Below, piece by piece: positions 9,966-21,164 of a stretch of 64,000 bases of DNA. The number at the start of each line of letters is the position of its first letter. Position 1 is the first letter of the stretch. Made by a program: the position numbers and the translations under genes. The stretch comes from Microvelia longipes (lineage: Eukaryota > Arthropoda > Insecta > Hemiptera > Veliidae), in assembly GCA_018340805.1 (NCBI GenBank), contig JACMZG010001914.1, positions 42,326,797-42,390,796 on the forward strand. Direction: 5' to 3'. The notes beneath the pieces were generated by a model, which saw only the letters and a program-made list of their open reading frames with translations, made no database searches and had not been told where the DNA came from.

Positions 9966-11399
9966 ACTTATCAGATAATAATAATGAGTGAAGTGTTAAC
10001 TCGTTGCTCAGCAATATTTAATGAGCATCATTATGAAATTTCGACGAGGTATTGTACATTATTATTATAATTATTGTACATATTAGCATTACTTGATAAG
10101 GATATTCAAGAAATTTCAACAAGAAACTCTTATCATCATTACTTGATGAACATATTTACAAAACTTCGAGTCTCTGGTGACAAAAAAAGTTCGGAGTAAT
10201 TCAAGGGATTCAAAAATAATTCGACCAGCACAACCTTAAGTTACGTGGCTTTGCCTCCCCACCCTATTACTACTACTACTACTACTACCTTAAGTTACGA
10301 GGCGACTTGACAAAGTCTTATTAAGAAAAGTTAGCTTCAAGTAACGCTTAGTAAATTATTCTTTCTCTTTATTTCTTTCATCACAAACTTATTTCTTGTT
10401 TATTCCTTGTTTGTCTCCGGCTTTTGTTGTCAAGTTTTCTAAACAGTTAAATAAATGTTTAAAAGAAGTTTTAACTGAATTGTTGTAATTACATTTTGAC
10501 CGCGGAACGACTACGTTTTATACTTTTTTTACCCTTTTCTGTTTATTTTTCTTTTACCTGTTTTACATTAAAGGGTTTGTTTTAGGGACATCTAAAACAT
10601 GTTGACTCTAAATATGTTTGGTACCTACCTGACCTTTTTTTTAACGCAGGGAAAGTTATAAATTACTGTTATTTAGGAAAATTTAGAGCGTGTGACCCTT
10701 AATGAAAATTTACTGATTTGGATAGAAATCCAATTAATTTCAATACCTGGTCAGAAACAAGGCATTATGTTATGCATTTTTTGTGACAATGGTGGGGAAA
10801 CGCGACGGCCTTTAAAGTAGCTTTGATTTCGGTTTCGGTTTCGCTTGATACCTCAAAATCAATGCAGTCAACGTCTGAAGAGAGATAACTCCTGATCATC
10901 CGTAGGTTCGTCTAACTTAGGATTTTCTATTGGGTAATTAGACTGACGAAGCCTAGCCCATAGTCACGGCTTAGTGTGTGGACCTTCATTTTATCTAAGT
11001 TATTCGTTTTAGGTGTTTTAAGACGTACTGAGTTGTTTTCATTTTGGTATCTGGCTGTTCATGGATGTTCTTTTGCGGTACGCACACCAGTTGTGTTCAC
11101 GTTAGAATGTTGAACTCGGTACAAAAAGTAGACTAAAAATTAAAAAGTTGTACTGCTTGAAAGGATATTTTATACCACCATAAAACAAATTGTGCTAACT
11201 GAGTCATCGAAGTTTAGAAAAATTGTTAAAATCAAACCTTTGAGCGATTAAGTTGAAATACAACACAAATGTACTTCTATAAGCGTTTAATTGATCCACT
11301 TAATTTTATTTTGATTTCAATCGCCATTTTAAAGATATTGAGTTTGCATTTTTTTTAAATTTACTGTCTTATACTTATTATCTTTTTATCGTTTATTTT
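9966..11399. other. Spacer with a weak LINE remnant
   Basis: Degenerate minisatellite units run to about 10140, with (TAC)n at 10268-10286. A LINE-like remnant on the minus strand at 10660-10795 reads HNIMPC and ISKFSLRVTRS with a stop between, like the remnant at 6690-6840. The rest shows nothing recognisable. Confidence 0.4.
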
Positions 11400-11515
11400 G
11401 GTTGCAGTCACTGGATTGTTTCTCTTACCAGACTTCTCAAGCCATGAAAATATATTAACTCCAATACTTTTGACAATGATTGTAGTTGTATTACTCAATA
11501 TAAAATACGTGTCAT
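11400..11515 (-). repeat. Inverted repeat partner of 12312-12425
   Basis: The minus strand reads TTGAGTAATACAACTACAAT...AGAGAAACAATCCAGT. The plus strand at 12312-12425 reads TTGAGTAATACAACATCAAT...AGAGAAACAATCCAGTTGAT. Both translate in the same frame to LSNTT[ST]IIV[TK]SI, so the pair may descend from a coding segment. They could instead be the arms of an old transposon; about 800 bp lie between. Confidence 0.5.
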
Positions 11516-11620
11516 ATAATACTTGATATAAAATTACGTACAACATCAGGTAGCGCAAAACATAAATGACTTGTAGTCAAACCTTGATATCATATTAACT
11601 TTTAGTTTATATGCGTTTGG

Positions 11621-11655
11621 CCATAATATATTCATACTTCATGAATATATTATGG
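11621..11655. repeat. Perfect 15-bp hairpin
   Basis: CCATAATATATTCAT (11621-11635), loop ACTTC, then ATGAATATATTATGG (11641-11655). A third partial copy (CATAATATATTCA) follows immediately. Confidence 0.8.
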
Positions 11656-11919
11656 TCATAATATATTCAATTCATACTTCTAATCTAAGTCATACTTAAA
11701 ATGTATGATAAAGTTTGCTTTCATCCGTCAAAAATATTACGTTTCGAGCGCTGCGTGACGGAAGTTGTAAAATATCAGACTTTGACTCACTACTTTATTC
11801 TCAAGTCGAGCACAGCGCAACCAAAGTACTGCTGCCTTAACCATTAAGAAATCATGTCATTTTTAAGATAGATTTATACCTGTTAACTGAGTCCGAAGTT
11901 ATTAGCACAAGTACCGAGG

Positions 11920-12310
11920 TACCCTGTATATTTTCACTGACTCTTATAGTCTAGTGAAAACTAGGAACAACACGTGCCCTCGCTGTTAAACCAATCCTCC
12001 ATAACTAAAAGGCAGACACAATATAGTATTATAACGAATCTGCTATGAGGGTCCTAAATTTTACCTATACCCAGTTTTATTTAGGGTAAGGGATTTTTAA
12101 CGAGTACCAGACAACGCACAGGCTCTAGACCACCGGCTTAAACGTCCCTTCTGAAGAACGTGGTACGCAGAATTTTTTATCCCTCTCATAAAAAATCCCA
12201 GAGGCCCGTGCTGGGATTGAACCCATGACTAAATAAATTCGGAAGTCTAAAGTCCATTCATTCTGTGTATTGGCCGCGCACCTTAACCACTACACCACGG
12301 GTGACTCTCT
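11920..12310 (-). mobile_element. tRNA-derived SINE, family 1, copy 3
   Basis: On the minus strand the head starts near 12308 with GAGTCACCCGTGGTGTAGTG and the B box GGTTCAATCC lies at about 12213-12222. The body runs to GACTCTTATAGTCTAGTG-like sequence near 11940, matching 2330-2370 of copy 1. The 3' end of the family consensus is missing. It lies directly beside the inverted-repeat segment at 12312-12425. Confidence 0.75.
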
Positions 12311-12311
12311 T

Positions 12312-12425
12312 TTATTGAGTAATACAACATCAATTATTGTTACAAGTATTAAAGCTGATGTAGTTGTAATGTCTTGGAAAGACTTGAATAGAGAAACAAT
12401 CCAGTTGATTGGACTCTTGAGGAAG
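12312..12425 (+). repeat. Inverted repeat partner of 11400-11515
   Basis: See the partner. In frame it reads LSNTTSIIVTSIKADVVVMS on the plus strand. No known domain is recognised. Confidence 0.5.
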
Positions 12426-12433
12426 TATAACTT

Positions 12434-12562
12434 TTTTAGCGAATTTTCATTATGAAATGACGCTTATGAGGTTGTTCGGATGGCGGAAGTTGAGGGTGGG
12501 AGTGAGGCGGAATCGGTTCCTATTGGCTTCCTGATAACAAAAATATATGTCAGAAAAAAGCT

Positions 12563-12629
<67 letters not shown>

Positions 12630-13853
12630 TATATATATGTGTGTATGTAAGAGTTTCTACCCTTTCGTATGGCGAACGATAACTCTTGAAGGCGTTCTCA
12701 AATTGAAACGAAACTTTGCAAATCGCGAGATGTTGTGGAGGTTACGAGGCCTATTTTTTATAAAAACATTATGACGTCATCAACCAAAGTTATGACGTCA
12801 TGAAAAAACAATTTTTTTGAAACTTGAAATGGCTTAAAACAAGGTATTTTGTGTTTAGGTAGACGGCTAGCTGAATCGATTAAGACCAATTTCAGCTCAA
12901 TCGAACCATCACAAATGGCGCAAATGGTATACATATATATAAATCTTGTATATATGTATACGTCTAGGTCAAAGACTCGTACGATATATCTTGGGTTCAG
13001 TAGTGTTAGAGGGTGGGGATATAGTTAAAAGAGGGGCTTACTCTTGCTCCATCCTGGTAAGCCAACTGTCCCAGAGAGACAGGACAAAAATGGCTTCACT
13101 AATCCACGCCTGGCCAAGCAGGCCTGTGAAGAGGAAAACCTCGAGTAGTCTTTATATGGTCGGAGTCATTCTAAAACGATGCGACGGTTTCAGCTCAATC
13201 GGACAATCCTAAGTGACGAAAACGGTATTTTTTATTTTAGAAAATCATGAATATATTTTTTTCAAAATAAAGATTATACTCAAATAAACAATTTGTTTAC
13301 AAAAAAATTTGACATTTTTCTTTAAATTGCATAAACAATCATAAATTTATGTAAGAGTCAATACCCTTTTGTATGGTGGACGATAACTAAAACTGATGAA
13401 AGATGAAACTATAATCTTTTCTTACCCTTATAAAAGGTTACTTCATCAGTTGCAACGTGTGGATTTTTTCTTTATTCTTTATACCTCTATAAAAAACGTA
13501 TTAGTTATGTATTTAAATATACTTATTATTGTTTATATTGCTTGTTAACTGTAATTCATTGCTTACTATTAATAATAGAGGATTAATAAAATCAAACTTG
13601 CAAGAAAGCCTCTCAGGCCCGCGAAGCGGGCCTGTGAAACGAGCTGTGAAAATTCGCTAAATACGGGCAAAATGCCATGTAACAAAAAACGATAATGAAA
13701 CCATACATAATACAAAACAACAACAATGTGGCAGCAAAGCGGCCACTGGGAGGCCTCCGGGCCGCGAAGCGGCCCGGCGGGCCGACGCCGCGGAGCGGAC
13801 AGGCGCGAAGCGCCGAGACCGCGTAGCGGCTACGGGCCGAAGGCCCGTATTTA
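12434..13853 (+). mobile_element. DINE-1/Helentron-like non-autonomous element, copy 2
   Basis: The left subterminal motif TTTTAGCGAATTTTCAT (12434-12450) is mirrored by GTGAAAATTCGCTAAA at about 13646-13661. Between them lie a (TA)n core (12570-12640), paired ATGACGTCAT sites near 12772 and 12790, and a second short TA tract (12935-12960). Past the right motif comes ATGCCATGTAAC, AACAACAACAATGTGGC and a GC-rich tail ending in the hairpin ACGGGCC/GGCCCGT before TATTTAA. Subterminal inverted repeats, an internal microsatellite and a 3' hairpin are the known layout of DINE-1/HINE elements. No coding frame. The class is inferred from structure; the exact ends and the T-T insertion rule cannot be confirmed here. 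Confidence 0.6.
13616..13848 (+). repeat. Cluster of six mini-hairpins with GNA triloops
   Basis: Six GC-rich stems each close on a GNA loop: 13616-13632 (7 bp, GAA), 13757-13777 (9 bp, GAA), 13788-13798 (4 bp, GGA), 13802-13814 (5 bp, GAA), 13819-13829 (4 bp, GTA), 13832-13848 (7 bp, GAA). Stem sequences differ but pairing and the G-N-A loop are kept. The surrounding DNA is strongly AT-rich, so this is a sharp GC island. Sister copies at 15303-15453 and 47366-47541 keep a subset. Confidence 0.85.
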
Positions 13854-14197
13854 ACTTTTAAATCTTACTGGAAAAATAAACTCCGACATGTGTTTGGCGA
13901 TACGTATTTTAAATCTGCTTCAAAATAGCGCACATTTTCAATGTTAAATCTATTTATAACCGATGCCTTTTAAAATTCCAAGTGTGTTCTATTTAAAAGG
14001 GTCTGTCCTTAGAACCGCATCTTTGCCTTTTATCAGCTTAATAATAAACATTTAAATTTATGCGATCTAGTAACACTGGAGATTTATGCGAATAAATATA
14101 AAGCTTATAAGCAATATCATCCTCGTAGCTTTCGTCAGTATAATGTAATTAATAGAATCATGAGCAGAATTATACAGCTTATAACTAACCTGTAGTC
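13854..14197. other. Spacer between two DINE-like elements
   Basis: No gene or repeat recognised. Confidence 0.5.
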
Positions 14198-14335
14198 TTT
14201 TAGCGAATTTTCATTATAAAAAATGACGCTTATGAAGTTGTTCGGATGACGGAAGTTGAGGGTGGAAGTGAGCGGAATCGGTTCCTATTGGCTTCCTGAT
14301 AACCAAAAAATATGTCAGAAAAAAGCTTACATGTA

Positions 14336-14416
<81 letters not shown>

Positions 14417-14804
14417 GTTTCCTCTAGTGATTACTACTAGAGGCCGTTTATTTTCAGCACGTTCCACAACTGTATTACATGCCTTTTAAAAACAATACAT
14501 GCATACATACATATATATGTATGTATGTATGTAAGAGTTTCTACCTTTCGTATGGCGACGATAACTCTTGAAGGCGTTCTCAAATTTAAACGAAACTTTG
14601 CAAATCGCGAGATCTCGAGGAGGTTACGAGGCCTATTGTTTATAAAAACATTATGACGTCATCAAAGTTATGACGTCATGAAAAAAAAAATTTGAAACTA
14701 GAAATGGCTTTAAAACAAGGTATTTCGTATTTAGGTAGACGGCTAGCTGAATCGATTAAGACTAATTTCAGCTCAATCGAACCATCACAAATGGCGCAAA
14801 CAGT

Positions 14805-14884
<80 letters not shown>

Positions 14885-15456
14885 GTATACGTCTAGGTCA
14901 AAGATGCGTACGATATCTGTTGGGTTCAGCAGTGTTAGAGGGGGGGATATAGTATAAAAGAGGGGCGTCTACCTCTTGCTCTATCCTGGTAAGCCTACTG
15001 TCCCAGAGAGACAGGACAAAAATGGCTTCCACTGAACCACGCCGAGCTAAGCAGGCCCGTAAAGCGGAAGAACCTCAAAGTAGTCTTTAAATGGTCGTAG
15101 TCATTCTTAAACGATTGCGACCGGTTTCAGCTCAATCAGACAATCCTCAGTGACGGAAACGGTATTTTTATTAAAAAACAAAAATCATGAATATATTTTT
15201 GTTTATAATGCTTCTTAATTTTAATATTATAGCATACTATTAATAATAGAGTATTAATAAAATCTCAATTACTAAAATCAAATTTGTGAGAAAGCCACTC
15301 AAGCCCGCGAAGCGGGCCTGTGTGGAGTGGCTGTGAAAATTCGCTAGATACATGGCCAAATGCCATGTAACAAGAACAATAATGATACAAACATCACATA
15401 ATATAAAACAACAACAATGTGGCCGCGTAGCGGCTACGGGCCAAAGGCCCGTATTT
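14198..15456 (+). mobile_element. DINE-1/Helentron-like non-autonomous element, copy 3
   Basis: Same order as the copy at 12434-13853: TTTTAGCGAATTTTCATTAT, GAGCGGAATCGGTTCCTATT, a long (TA)n (14333-14411), paired ATGACGTCAT, CTGAATCGATTAAGAC, a second (TA)n (14811-14870), then AAAGAGGGGCG, GACAGGACAAAAATGGCTTC, the right motif TGAAAATTCGCTAGA (15333-15347) and tail hairpins GCCGC/GCGGC and ACGGGCC/GGCCCGT. The tail is shorter than in copy 2: three of the six hairpins are represented. Open frames inside are products of the TA repeat. Confidence 0.6.
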
Positions 15457-15714
15457 TAATTGCAATAGTCGTTGAGCAAGACTTAAGTAAAATCCTTAAG
15501 GACTTAATAAAATTGGAAAACACCTTAAGGAAAAATTGGGTACGGGTACCTCGAAATTTTTCCTCACCATATCGGAGTAATTATAAAAAATAATTAAATA
15601 AAATAATAATAATAATTAATTACAATTATTACAATTAGTTAAGATTGTTTAGGAAGAAATCTATAGTTTCAAATTAGAAGATAAATTTTAATTTTTTTAA
15701 AAAAAAAAAGTCTG

Positions 15715-15808
15715 ATAACCTGCCTAACCTCAGGGAATCCAGATGGACGCCTCGGCAAATGCCGAATTGCCAAAATGGCATAAAAAGGCTTACTTACTTA
15801 CTTAACAT
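15715..15808 (+). mobile_element. LINE 3' end with (TTAC)n tail
   Basis: ACCTCAGGGAATCCAGATGG and GGCATAAAAAGGC are followed by TTACTTACTTACTT. A short conserved 3' end plus a tetranucleotide tail is typical of CR1-like LINEs or SINEs that share their 3' end. No coding sequence is attached. Confidence 0.4.
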
Positions 15809-15839
15809 ATCGGAGGAAATGGTGAGGAATCAATTTCGC

Positions 15840-16300
15840 TTCTATCATCCTTACTAATTCGTACTCGCTTAGTATGTCCTCATAAAATTCAATTTTATGA
15901 AATTGTATATTTATTCTGCAACACGTCTTAGGACTCGCTTCGCTCGTTCTCTGGTATTAAATGCTTTAGTTTTATTCTCAAGTGTGTCCTAAGGGAGTCT
16001 TATGTTCAAAAATCTCCCGCTTTCTTGTTCTCAGACTGTAACGGCAGTCATACATTCTTTAAATATTCATTTTATCCCCAGCTGACACCTATCCAGATAC
16101 TGACCTTACTCTTAGTATTAGCGAGTCTACAAAAATCGTATAGATATACAAGCCTACATATGACACTCAAAATTTCAGTTGTGCCAATTCTACTAATTAA
16201 TTTTCCATTTTTAAAGACGTAAATATGTCATTTAATAAAAATTAAACAAATTCTGATAATGAAATGAAAGTTGGAATATTTGTTATTCTTATAGAGGAGT
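15840..16300 (+). mobile_element. 5S-bearing dispersed repeat, copy 3 (degraded)
   Basis: CACGTCTTAGGACTCGCTTC is followed at 16075-16120 by an antisense 5S-like segment (CAGCTGACACCTATCCAGAT), then by AAAAATTAAAC..ATTCTGATAATGAAATGA at about 16235-16268. These blocks occur in the same order at 21900-22165 (+) and, inverted, at 18120-18420. This copy is the most diverged. Confidence 0.5.
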
Positions 16301-17649
16301 TTGTAAGTGTGTATACTTTCAAATCAATCCAAATATATTTCGTTTATTATGAATTTTTAGATGAATAATTAATGACATTTAAGGACGGCGTAATTGAAAG
16401 ATTATTAAAATTATATGTTTTATTATAAGACAAATTTTGAGGTTCCTAGAACCCGATTTTCATAAACATGAAAAGCTATGAAAATTTTTCTCTACAAATT
16501 TTGCGCCCAAACAACAGGGAACCATTTATTAAAAGAAAAAGTAAAGTTCTACGTTTTTTCAAAAGGTTGAGCGTGCGAAATTATATCAAGTGCTTCCACT
16601 CTGGATTGAATGTCTGTGCCCTCTCTATATGATGTTATTTCTGTGATTCTTTGTTCCTTAATTACCTAAATTACATTATCAGAAAAATTTAGTTTGAATT
16701 ATGGTATTTGTAATTTTGTAAAGGCTTTCGAAAACCGTTTTGATGTAAGTTAATCATGAGTAGATTCTCAGAGGTTGTAAGATTTTGCTGATTGATTAAA
16801 AAAGAGAGTTAAAATGAAACAGAGAGAAGAGACAAGGTGTGGAGAGTGTATTGATTACACCATCCATCTTACGCTTCCTGATTACTTTTCTCTATTTCGT
16901 AGAGTATGTTCTGAGTATTGTGCTACATCTAAAGAAGACTTGAATAGATTGTAAGGGGTTTCACCACTTATCTTGTCACCAGACGTGACGGTGATTAAGC
17001 CTTTCGGGGTCACAACAGCACAAAGGGACCAAAACCACTCTATTGATAAAAGAGGTCCCCTAAACCCGCCGGCATTCCTATATATCAAACCTTTTTTTTA
17101 TGGTCCCTTCTTTGTATCTAGAGGACAATCACTGAGAATACACCTCTGAAATAACCTTAATATCTACATTTTCATGCTTGGGAAAGCTTCATTTCAACAC
17201 ATTTTCTACCTCGAGGCGGATTCGACGGGCCGTAAATTTTGTCTTAAAATGAAATAGCGACCGAAAAATAGTGTTTTTACTTTTTCTCGTTTGTACCTTA
17301 GATATAAAAGAAAAGTGATGTGTTTGCACTTAAAATCCAAACTAAATCATCCGTTTACGATATGTCTAAGTCATCTTAAGTAGGTTTGACCAAGTTGTCT
17401 GGATGTGTGTGTCTGTTATTATCTTACTTCCTAGCGCGTTTATACTAGAAAAGCGAAACAGTTCAGCTATAATATCTGAAAAAAATTCCTAGCAAGTAAT
17501 TAAGCATCATTGACTATGTTCACATTAAGATATTCCAATTTGAAGTGAGACACGGATGTAGTCCTATATAAGACCAACGCGTTTAGTTTCAACTTATTAT
17601 CTGAATAAGTTAAAGTTTTATCAAATAACGGCTCTATGATTGCTCTTCT
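16301..17649. other. Spacer, no gene recognised
   Basis: Slightly less AT-rich from 16860 to 17110, where an open frame of 68 codons on the minus strand has no known motif. Nothing else is supported. Confidence 0.4.
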
Positions 17650-18540
17650 AACACTTGTTTCATCCACGTAGCCTACTATCCCATCATTGCGATCAAAGTG
17701 GTCTTAATCGGCCAAGGTGTGAATCCAGCTGTTAGATCAAAATACTCCTTATTAATTTCCTCATTTATACCGTAGGTATGAAGAAAAAGTATTGTTTTTA
17801 AAAATTTTTTATCCGTTTCATGCGTTTTGATGCCTCCTGAGTGGTTATCGCAAAGTTGTCTGTCTGTGTCTGTTATCATCGTAGAGACCAGTTTATTTAT
17901 GCTAGAGAGTTGAAGTTTTGTACAAAAATCAGTCTACAGTTGTAGTTGTGCTTTTCGGAGAACAATTTTTTGTATGGCGTCATTAACCCAATACAAATGA
18001 CAAGCGAAAATAAATGACGCAATAATGACTCAGCGAAAATTTCGAAAATCATGAAACACGGAAAAATTATTAAATTGAAATTTGCCACGCATGTAGCCAT
18101 GTATAAGACTAAAATATGTGCTGATCTCCATCTCATTATCAGCATTAGTTCAATTTTTATCGAATGATTTGTATACGTTTTTTTAAAAATTTGTAAAAAA
18201 ATCGGAAAATAACCTAATTGAGTGTATACCTTGATGTAATAAATAAGTGTAGAAAGTATCGTAGTATTACAATTAGTCTATCTGTAATTTTTGGTGGATC
18301 ATAAAAGTTAAGCAGCATCAGGCGTGGTCAGTGCCTGGGTAAATGACCACTGGTAATGAAAAGAATAAATTTACTATGTGAGGACGAGCAAAGTGAGTCC
18401 AAAGACGTGTTGCAGTATAAATTTAACGACTTGAATTTCTAAGGACTTGATGAGTATTTTATTTCTTGTATTTTCGATGAGTGTAGCGAATCCGATGTTA
18501 TGAGGAAAAGTTCCGAAGTACCCCGTACCCGATTTTTAGA
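17650..18540 (-). mobile_element. 5S-bearing dispersed repeat, copy 1
   Basis: Inverted relative to the copy at 21790-22550 and in the same order: 5S-like segment (18306-18362), ACTAATGCTGATAATGAGAT (about 18130-18152), GAGTCATTATTGCGTCAT, TGATTTTTGTACAAAAC (about 17915-17931), GACAGACAACTTTGC (about 17851-17866) and CGGTATAAATGAGG (about 17758-17772). The plus strand also carries GACGAGCAAAGTGAGTCC and GTGTAGCGAATCC downstream of the 5S-like part. No open frame is shared between copies. The family is not recognised. Confidence 0.6.
18306..18362 (+). promoter_or_regulatory. 5S rRNA-like internal control region
   Basis: AGTTAAGCAGCATCAGGCGT, then GGTCAGTGCCTGGGTAAATG and ACCACTGGTAA, follows the order of the 5S rRNA A box, intermediate element and C box (GTTAAGC...GGT-AGT-CTTGGAT-GGTGACC). 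The 5' third of 5S is not present, so it is not a 5S gene. It could be a type 1 pol III promoter of a 5S-derived retroposon. The better-preserved copy is at 21952-22012 on the minus strand. Confidence 0.65.
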
Positions 18541-19250
18541 CCTTGTAAGAAGAAACTATCCGTGTCGCCGTAACGTTATTAAGATAATACATGTTTTGAA
18601 ATAAGTTCTGGAAAAACAGAATGTTTTTAACCTGCAACCCACATCTTGTCCCTGACATGAGCATTACACACACTCGTTACCTTCACCCCATACCACGTAT
18701 ATTTGATCCCATGCATCATAAATATATTCATGATGAATAATCTCGTCGCCTTATTATTCTCTTATTATTCCCATCATCTATTTTCAAAAACTTTTCATCA
18801 CTTCCTCGTTTTGAGAAAAACTTTTCAATCCCTTTTCAAAGCGACGTCAAACTCCGAGGAGCCTTTATTATTTAGAAATTTTCAAGATTTTAAAATTATT
18901 TTCTTAAATAGTATTGAAATTTCAATGAAGAATATGATTTATGAAGGCTTTGTTTGTATATCGTACGCTATAATCACCTCATATCCTTAAGCATACGAAA
19001 ATTTAGCATAGCATTTCTAACATTTATTTATCTTTACTTTATTTATTTATTTATAATTTACGGCGTGAGCCAATATACAAAAATCAAGAAACAAAAATTT
19101 ACAAAATTAAGATAAAAAAAATAAGTTACAGAATAAATTAGTGCTAAAAACATCAAAATGGAAAAAATGACAAGACTATAAAATAAAAATAAAATATCGC
19201 ATTCATAAAGGAGGAAAGTAAATGGGGTATAAATAATACTTCGATTATTT
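18541..19250. other. Spacer with a probable LINE tail at 19030-19090
   Basis: TTTATTTATTTATTTATAAT at about 19037 precedes TTACGGCGTGAGCCAATATA, like a minus-strand LINE 3' end with a TTTA tail. An open frame of 95 codons (18703-18990) has no recognised motif. Confidence 0.35.
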
Positions 19251-19265
19251 ATCATTATATTATAT
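19251..19265. repeat. Target-site duplication, left copy
   Basis: ATCATTATATTATAT is repeated exactly at 19488-19502, flanking the SINE. Confidence 0.85.
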
Positions 19266-19487
19266 GAAATGAAATGCCCGTTTTAGGGCCTTTCGGCCCA
19301 TCAGGGTATTCACCCTGCGGGAACCACCTCAGGTGGGTTGCATCTACTTCACTCTAAGAATTAATTAAAGTTGGCGAAATCATTTTAATACAAATACTAT
19401 TCATAAAATCTTAGAGCCCGGGCTGCGAACCCCGGACCTCCGGTGCCGAAATCGAACGCCTTTACGATCACGGCCACGGAGGCAGAC
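19266..19487 (-). mobile_element. tRNA-derived SINE, family 2, copy b, complete
   Basis: On the minus strand it runs from TGCCTCCGTGGCCGTGATCG (head, A box) through the B box GGGGTTCGCAGCC to CTTAGAGTGAAGTAGATGC, CACCTGAGGTGG, TACCCTGATGGGCCGAAAGG and a 3' end AACGGGCATTTCATTTC. A perfect 15-bp target duplication flanks it, so its ends are defined and the insertion is fairly recent. The 3' GGGCC/GGCCC hairpin is probably shared with the LINE that mobilises it. Confidence 0.9.
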
Positions 19488-19502
19488 ATCATTATATTAT
19501 AT

Positions 19503-19719
19503 AAAAACATGAAAATAATGTAACAAATATAACTTATTTTTACTTTTGTTGCCTAAGATGAAACTCTAGTTTACTAGTTTTGGTGCCACATAGTGTTAAA
19601 TACTTATCATCCTTAAATCAATTTATTAAAGTTTACTTTAATTCTATACGGTACAAAATTTATTTAGTTTTAATAATTTTGTATCACATAGAATAAAAGT
19701 CTATTTTAATTAAGTACTT
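19503..19719. other. AT-rich spacer leading into a minisatellite
   Basis: Degenerate units of the following repeat (AGTGTTAAATACTTATCATC) begin at about 19590. Confidence 0.5.
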
Positions 19720-20235
19720 TGGGATTACATTCTATAATATAAGAAGTTTAACTAACGATAAGCTATTGAAACTTTATATCCTTCTATTATCGTCTACTTT
19801 TTGTTGCCCTATAGTGTTAAAATACTTATTATCCTACCAATATCGCTCACTTATTGTTGCCCTATAGTGTTAAAATACTTATCATCCTTCCAATATTGCC
19901 TACATTTTTCTTGCTCTAGAGTGTTAAATTACTTATTATCCTTCCTATATCGTCTATTTTTGTTTCCCTATAGTGTTTAAATACTTATCATCCTTTCTAC
20001 ATCGCTCACTTATTGTTGCCCTATAGTGTTAACATACTTATCATCCTTCCAATATTGCCTACTTTTTCTTGCCTTGTAGTGTTAAAATACTTATCATCCT
20101 TCCTATATCGTCTATTTTTGTTTCCCTATAGTGTTTAAATACTTATCATCCTTCCTATATATCTCACTTATTGTTGCCTTATAGTGTTAAAATACTTATT
20201 ATCGTTCTTGTATTTTTTTCGTGCTTATAGTGTTA
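19720..20235. repeat. Minisatellite, unit about 53-60 bp
   Basis: About eight units of GTTGCCCTATAGTGTTAAAA, TACTTATCATCCTTCC and AATATCGCCTAC. Two unit types alternate, ending in TCGTCTATTTTTGTTTCCC or TCGCTCACTTATTGTTGCC, which hints at a two-unit higher-order period of about 120 bp. Confidence 0.8.
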
Positions 20236-20624
20236 AGAATTTGTTCTCATTGCTTGTTAATTACTGATTTCTATTTTCTATGCGTAAAATTTTCTTCATA
20301 ATTAAAAACCAATACTAAGAGCCAAAATCACAAATTACTTTTTTTTTTCTTTAATCTATTTTCTTATACACTATTATTTTATTTATTCTTAAAAGAAATC
20401 TAGTTAAAATCTGGCTGACTGCCAGAAAAAGCCTTTAAAAATGTCTGTTCTGTTATTTTTATTGCATTTTTATGTTTCAGTTTTATTTCATTTTAAATTT
20501 TTATAGATAAAAGCATCTTTCATCTGAAGTTAATGTAATATTGATATATTGTGATGAAACTTCAATAAATTATAGAGATTTTGTCTTCTTTATATTTTTC
20601 TTTACTAAAGATGAATAAAGATTT
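20236..20624. other. AT-rich spacer
   Basis: No gene or repeat recognised. Confidence 0.4.
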
Positions 20625-20805
20625 TACTAAAGATGGCATCGTAATTTTGTAAAATGTGACTGAAGATGACATCGTAATTGTGTAAAATGTGACTAAAGAT
20701 GGCATCGTAATTGTGTAAAATGTGACGGAAGATGACATCGTAATTGTGTAAAATGTGACTAAAGATGACATCGTAATTGTGTGTAATTTTAATTTTATCG
20801 TAATT
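20625..20805. repeat. 33-bp minisatellite
   Basis: Five units of GATGACATCGTAATTGTGTA plus AAATGTGACTAAA. The 33-bp period is divisible by three, which keeps a minus-strand frame open (about 100 codons); this is not evidence of a gene. Confidence 0.85.
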
Positions 20806-21164
20806 GTGAAATTTTTGAATTGGAATTTATAAGGATAAAGCCAGCTGGATGTATTAAGGCTTAACATTTATTCAGACTAAGTTTCTGCATGGGTAATTTA
20901 ATATTAACTAATGTAGAAATTATATTTTCGGGTTTTTTATCCTGTGTACATAATGAATGTTAACCAGGGGTTTAATTAACCGAGGTTTACTTTGTGGTTT
21001 GGGTAACCTCACGCAAAACTAAAAGTAGGTTTTACCAACCGATCTCAGTCGTTGTTTAGGTAAAACCAACTTCTAATTAACACACACTCTTTTCTGCTAC
21101 GGGAATTTTTTTACGAATTTTGTTTTATTTATACCGTTCATACTTTGTTGGCTATTCAAGTTTT
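20806..21164. other. Spacer
   Basis: Nothing recognised. Confidence 0.4.

Noticed and set aside
13395..13425. CTGATGAAAGATGAAAC as a hammerhead core
   Set aside because: There is no stem II between CTGATGA and GAAAC.
14256..14952. Frames with long Ile-Tyr repeats
   Set aside because: Translation of (TA)n tracts inside DINE-like elements.
18306..18362. 5S rRNA gene
   Set aside because: Only the internal control region is recognisable, the 5' part is absent and substitutions are many; treated as a 5S-derived promoter in a repeat.
19300..19330. SINE family 2 3' end (CTGATGGGCCGAAAGGCCC) as a hammerhead core
   Set aside because: The A after CTGATG is missing, GAAA sits in the hairpin loop rather than after it, so the topology is wrong.
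19720..20235. CRISPR-like array
   Set aside because: Units are continuous tandem repeats without unique spacers and the genome context is eukaryotic.
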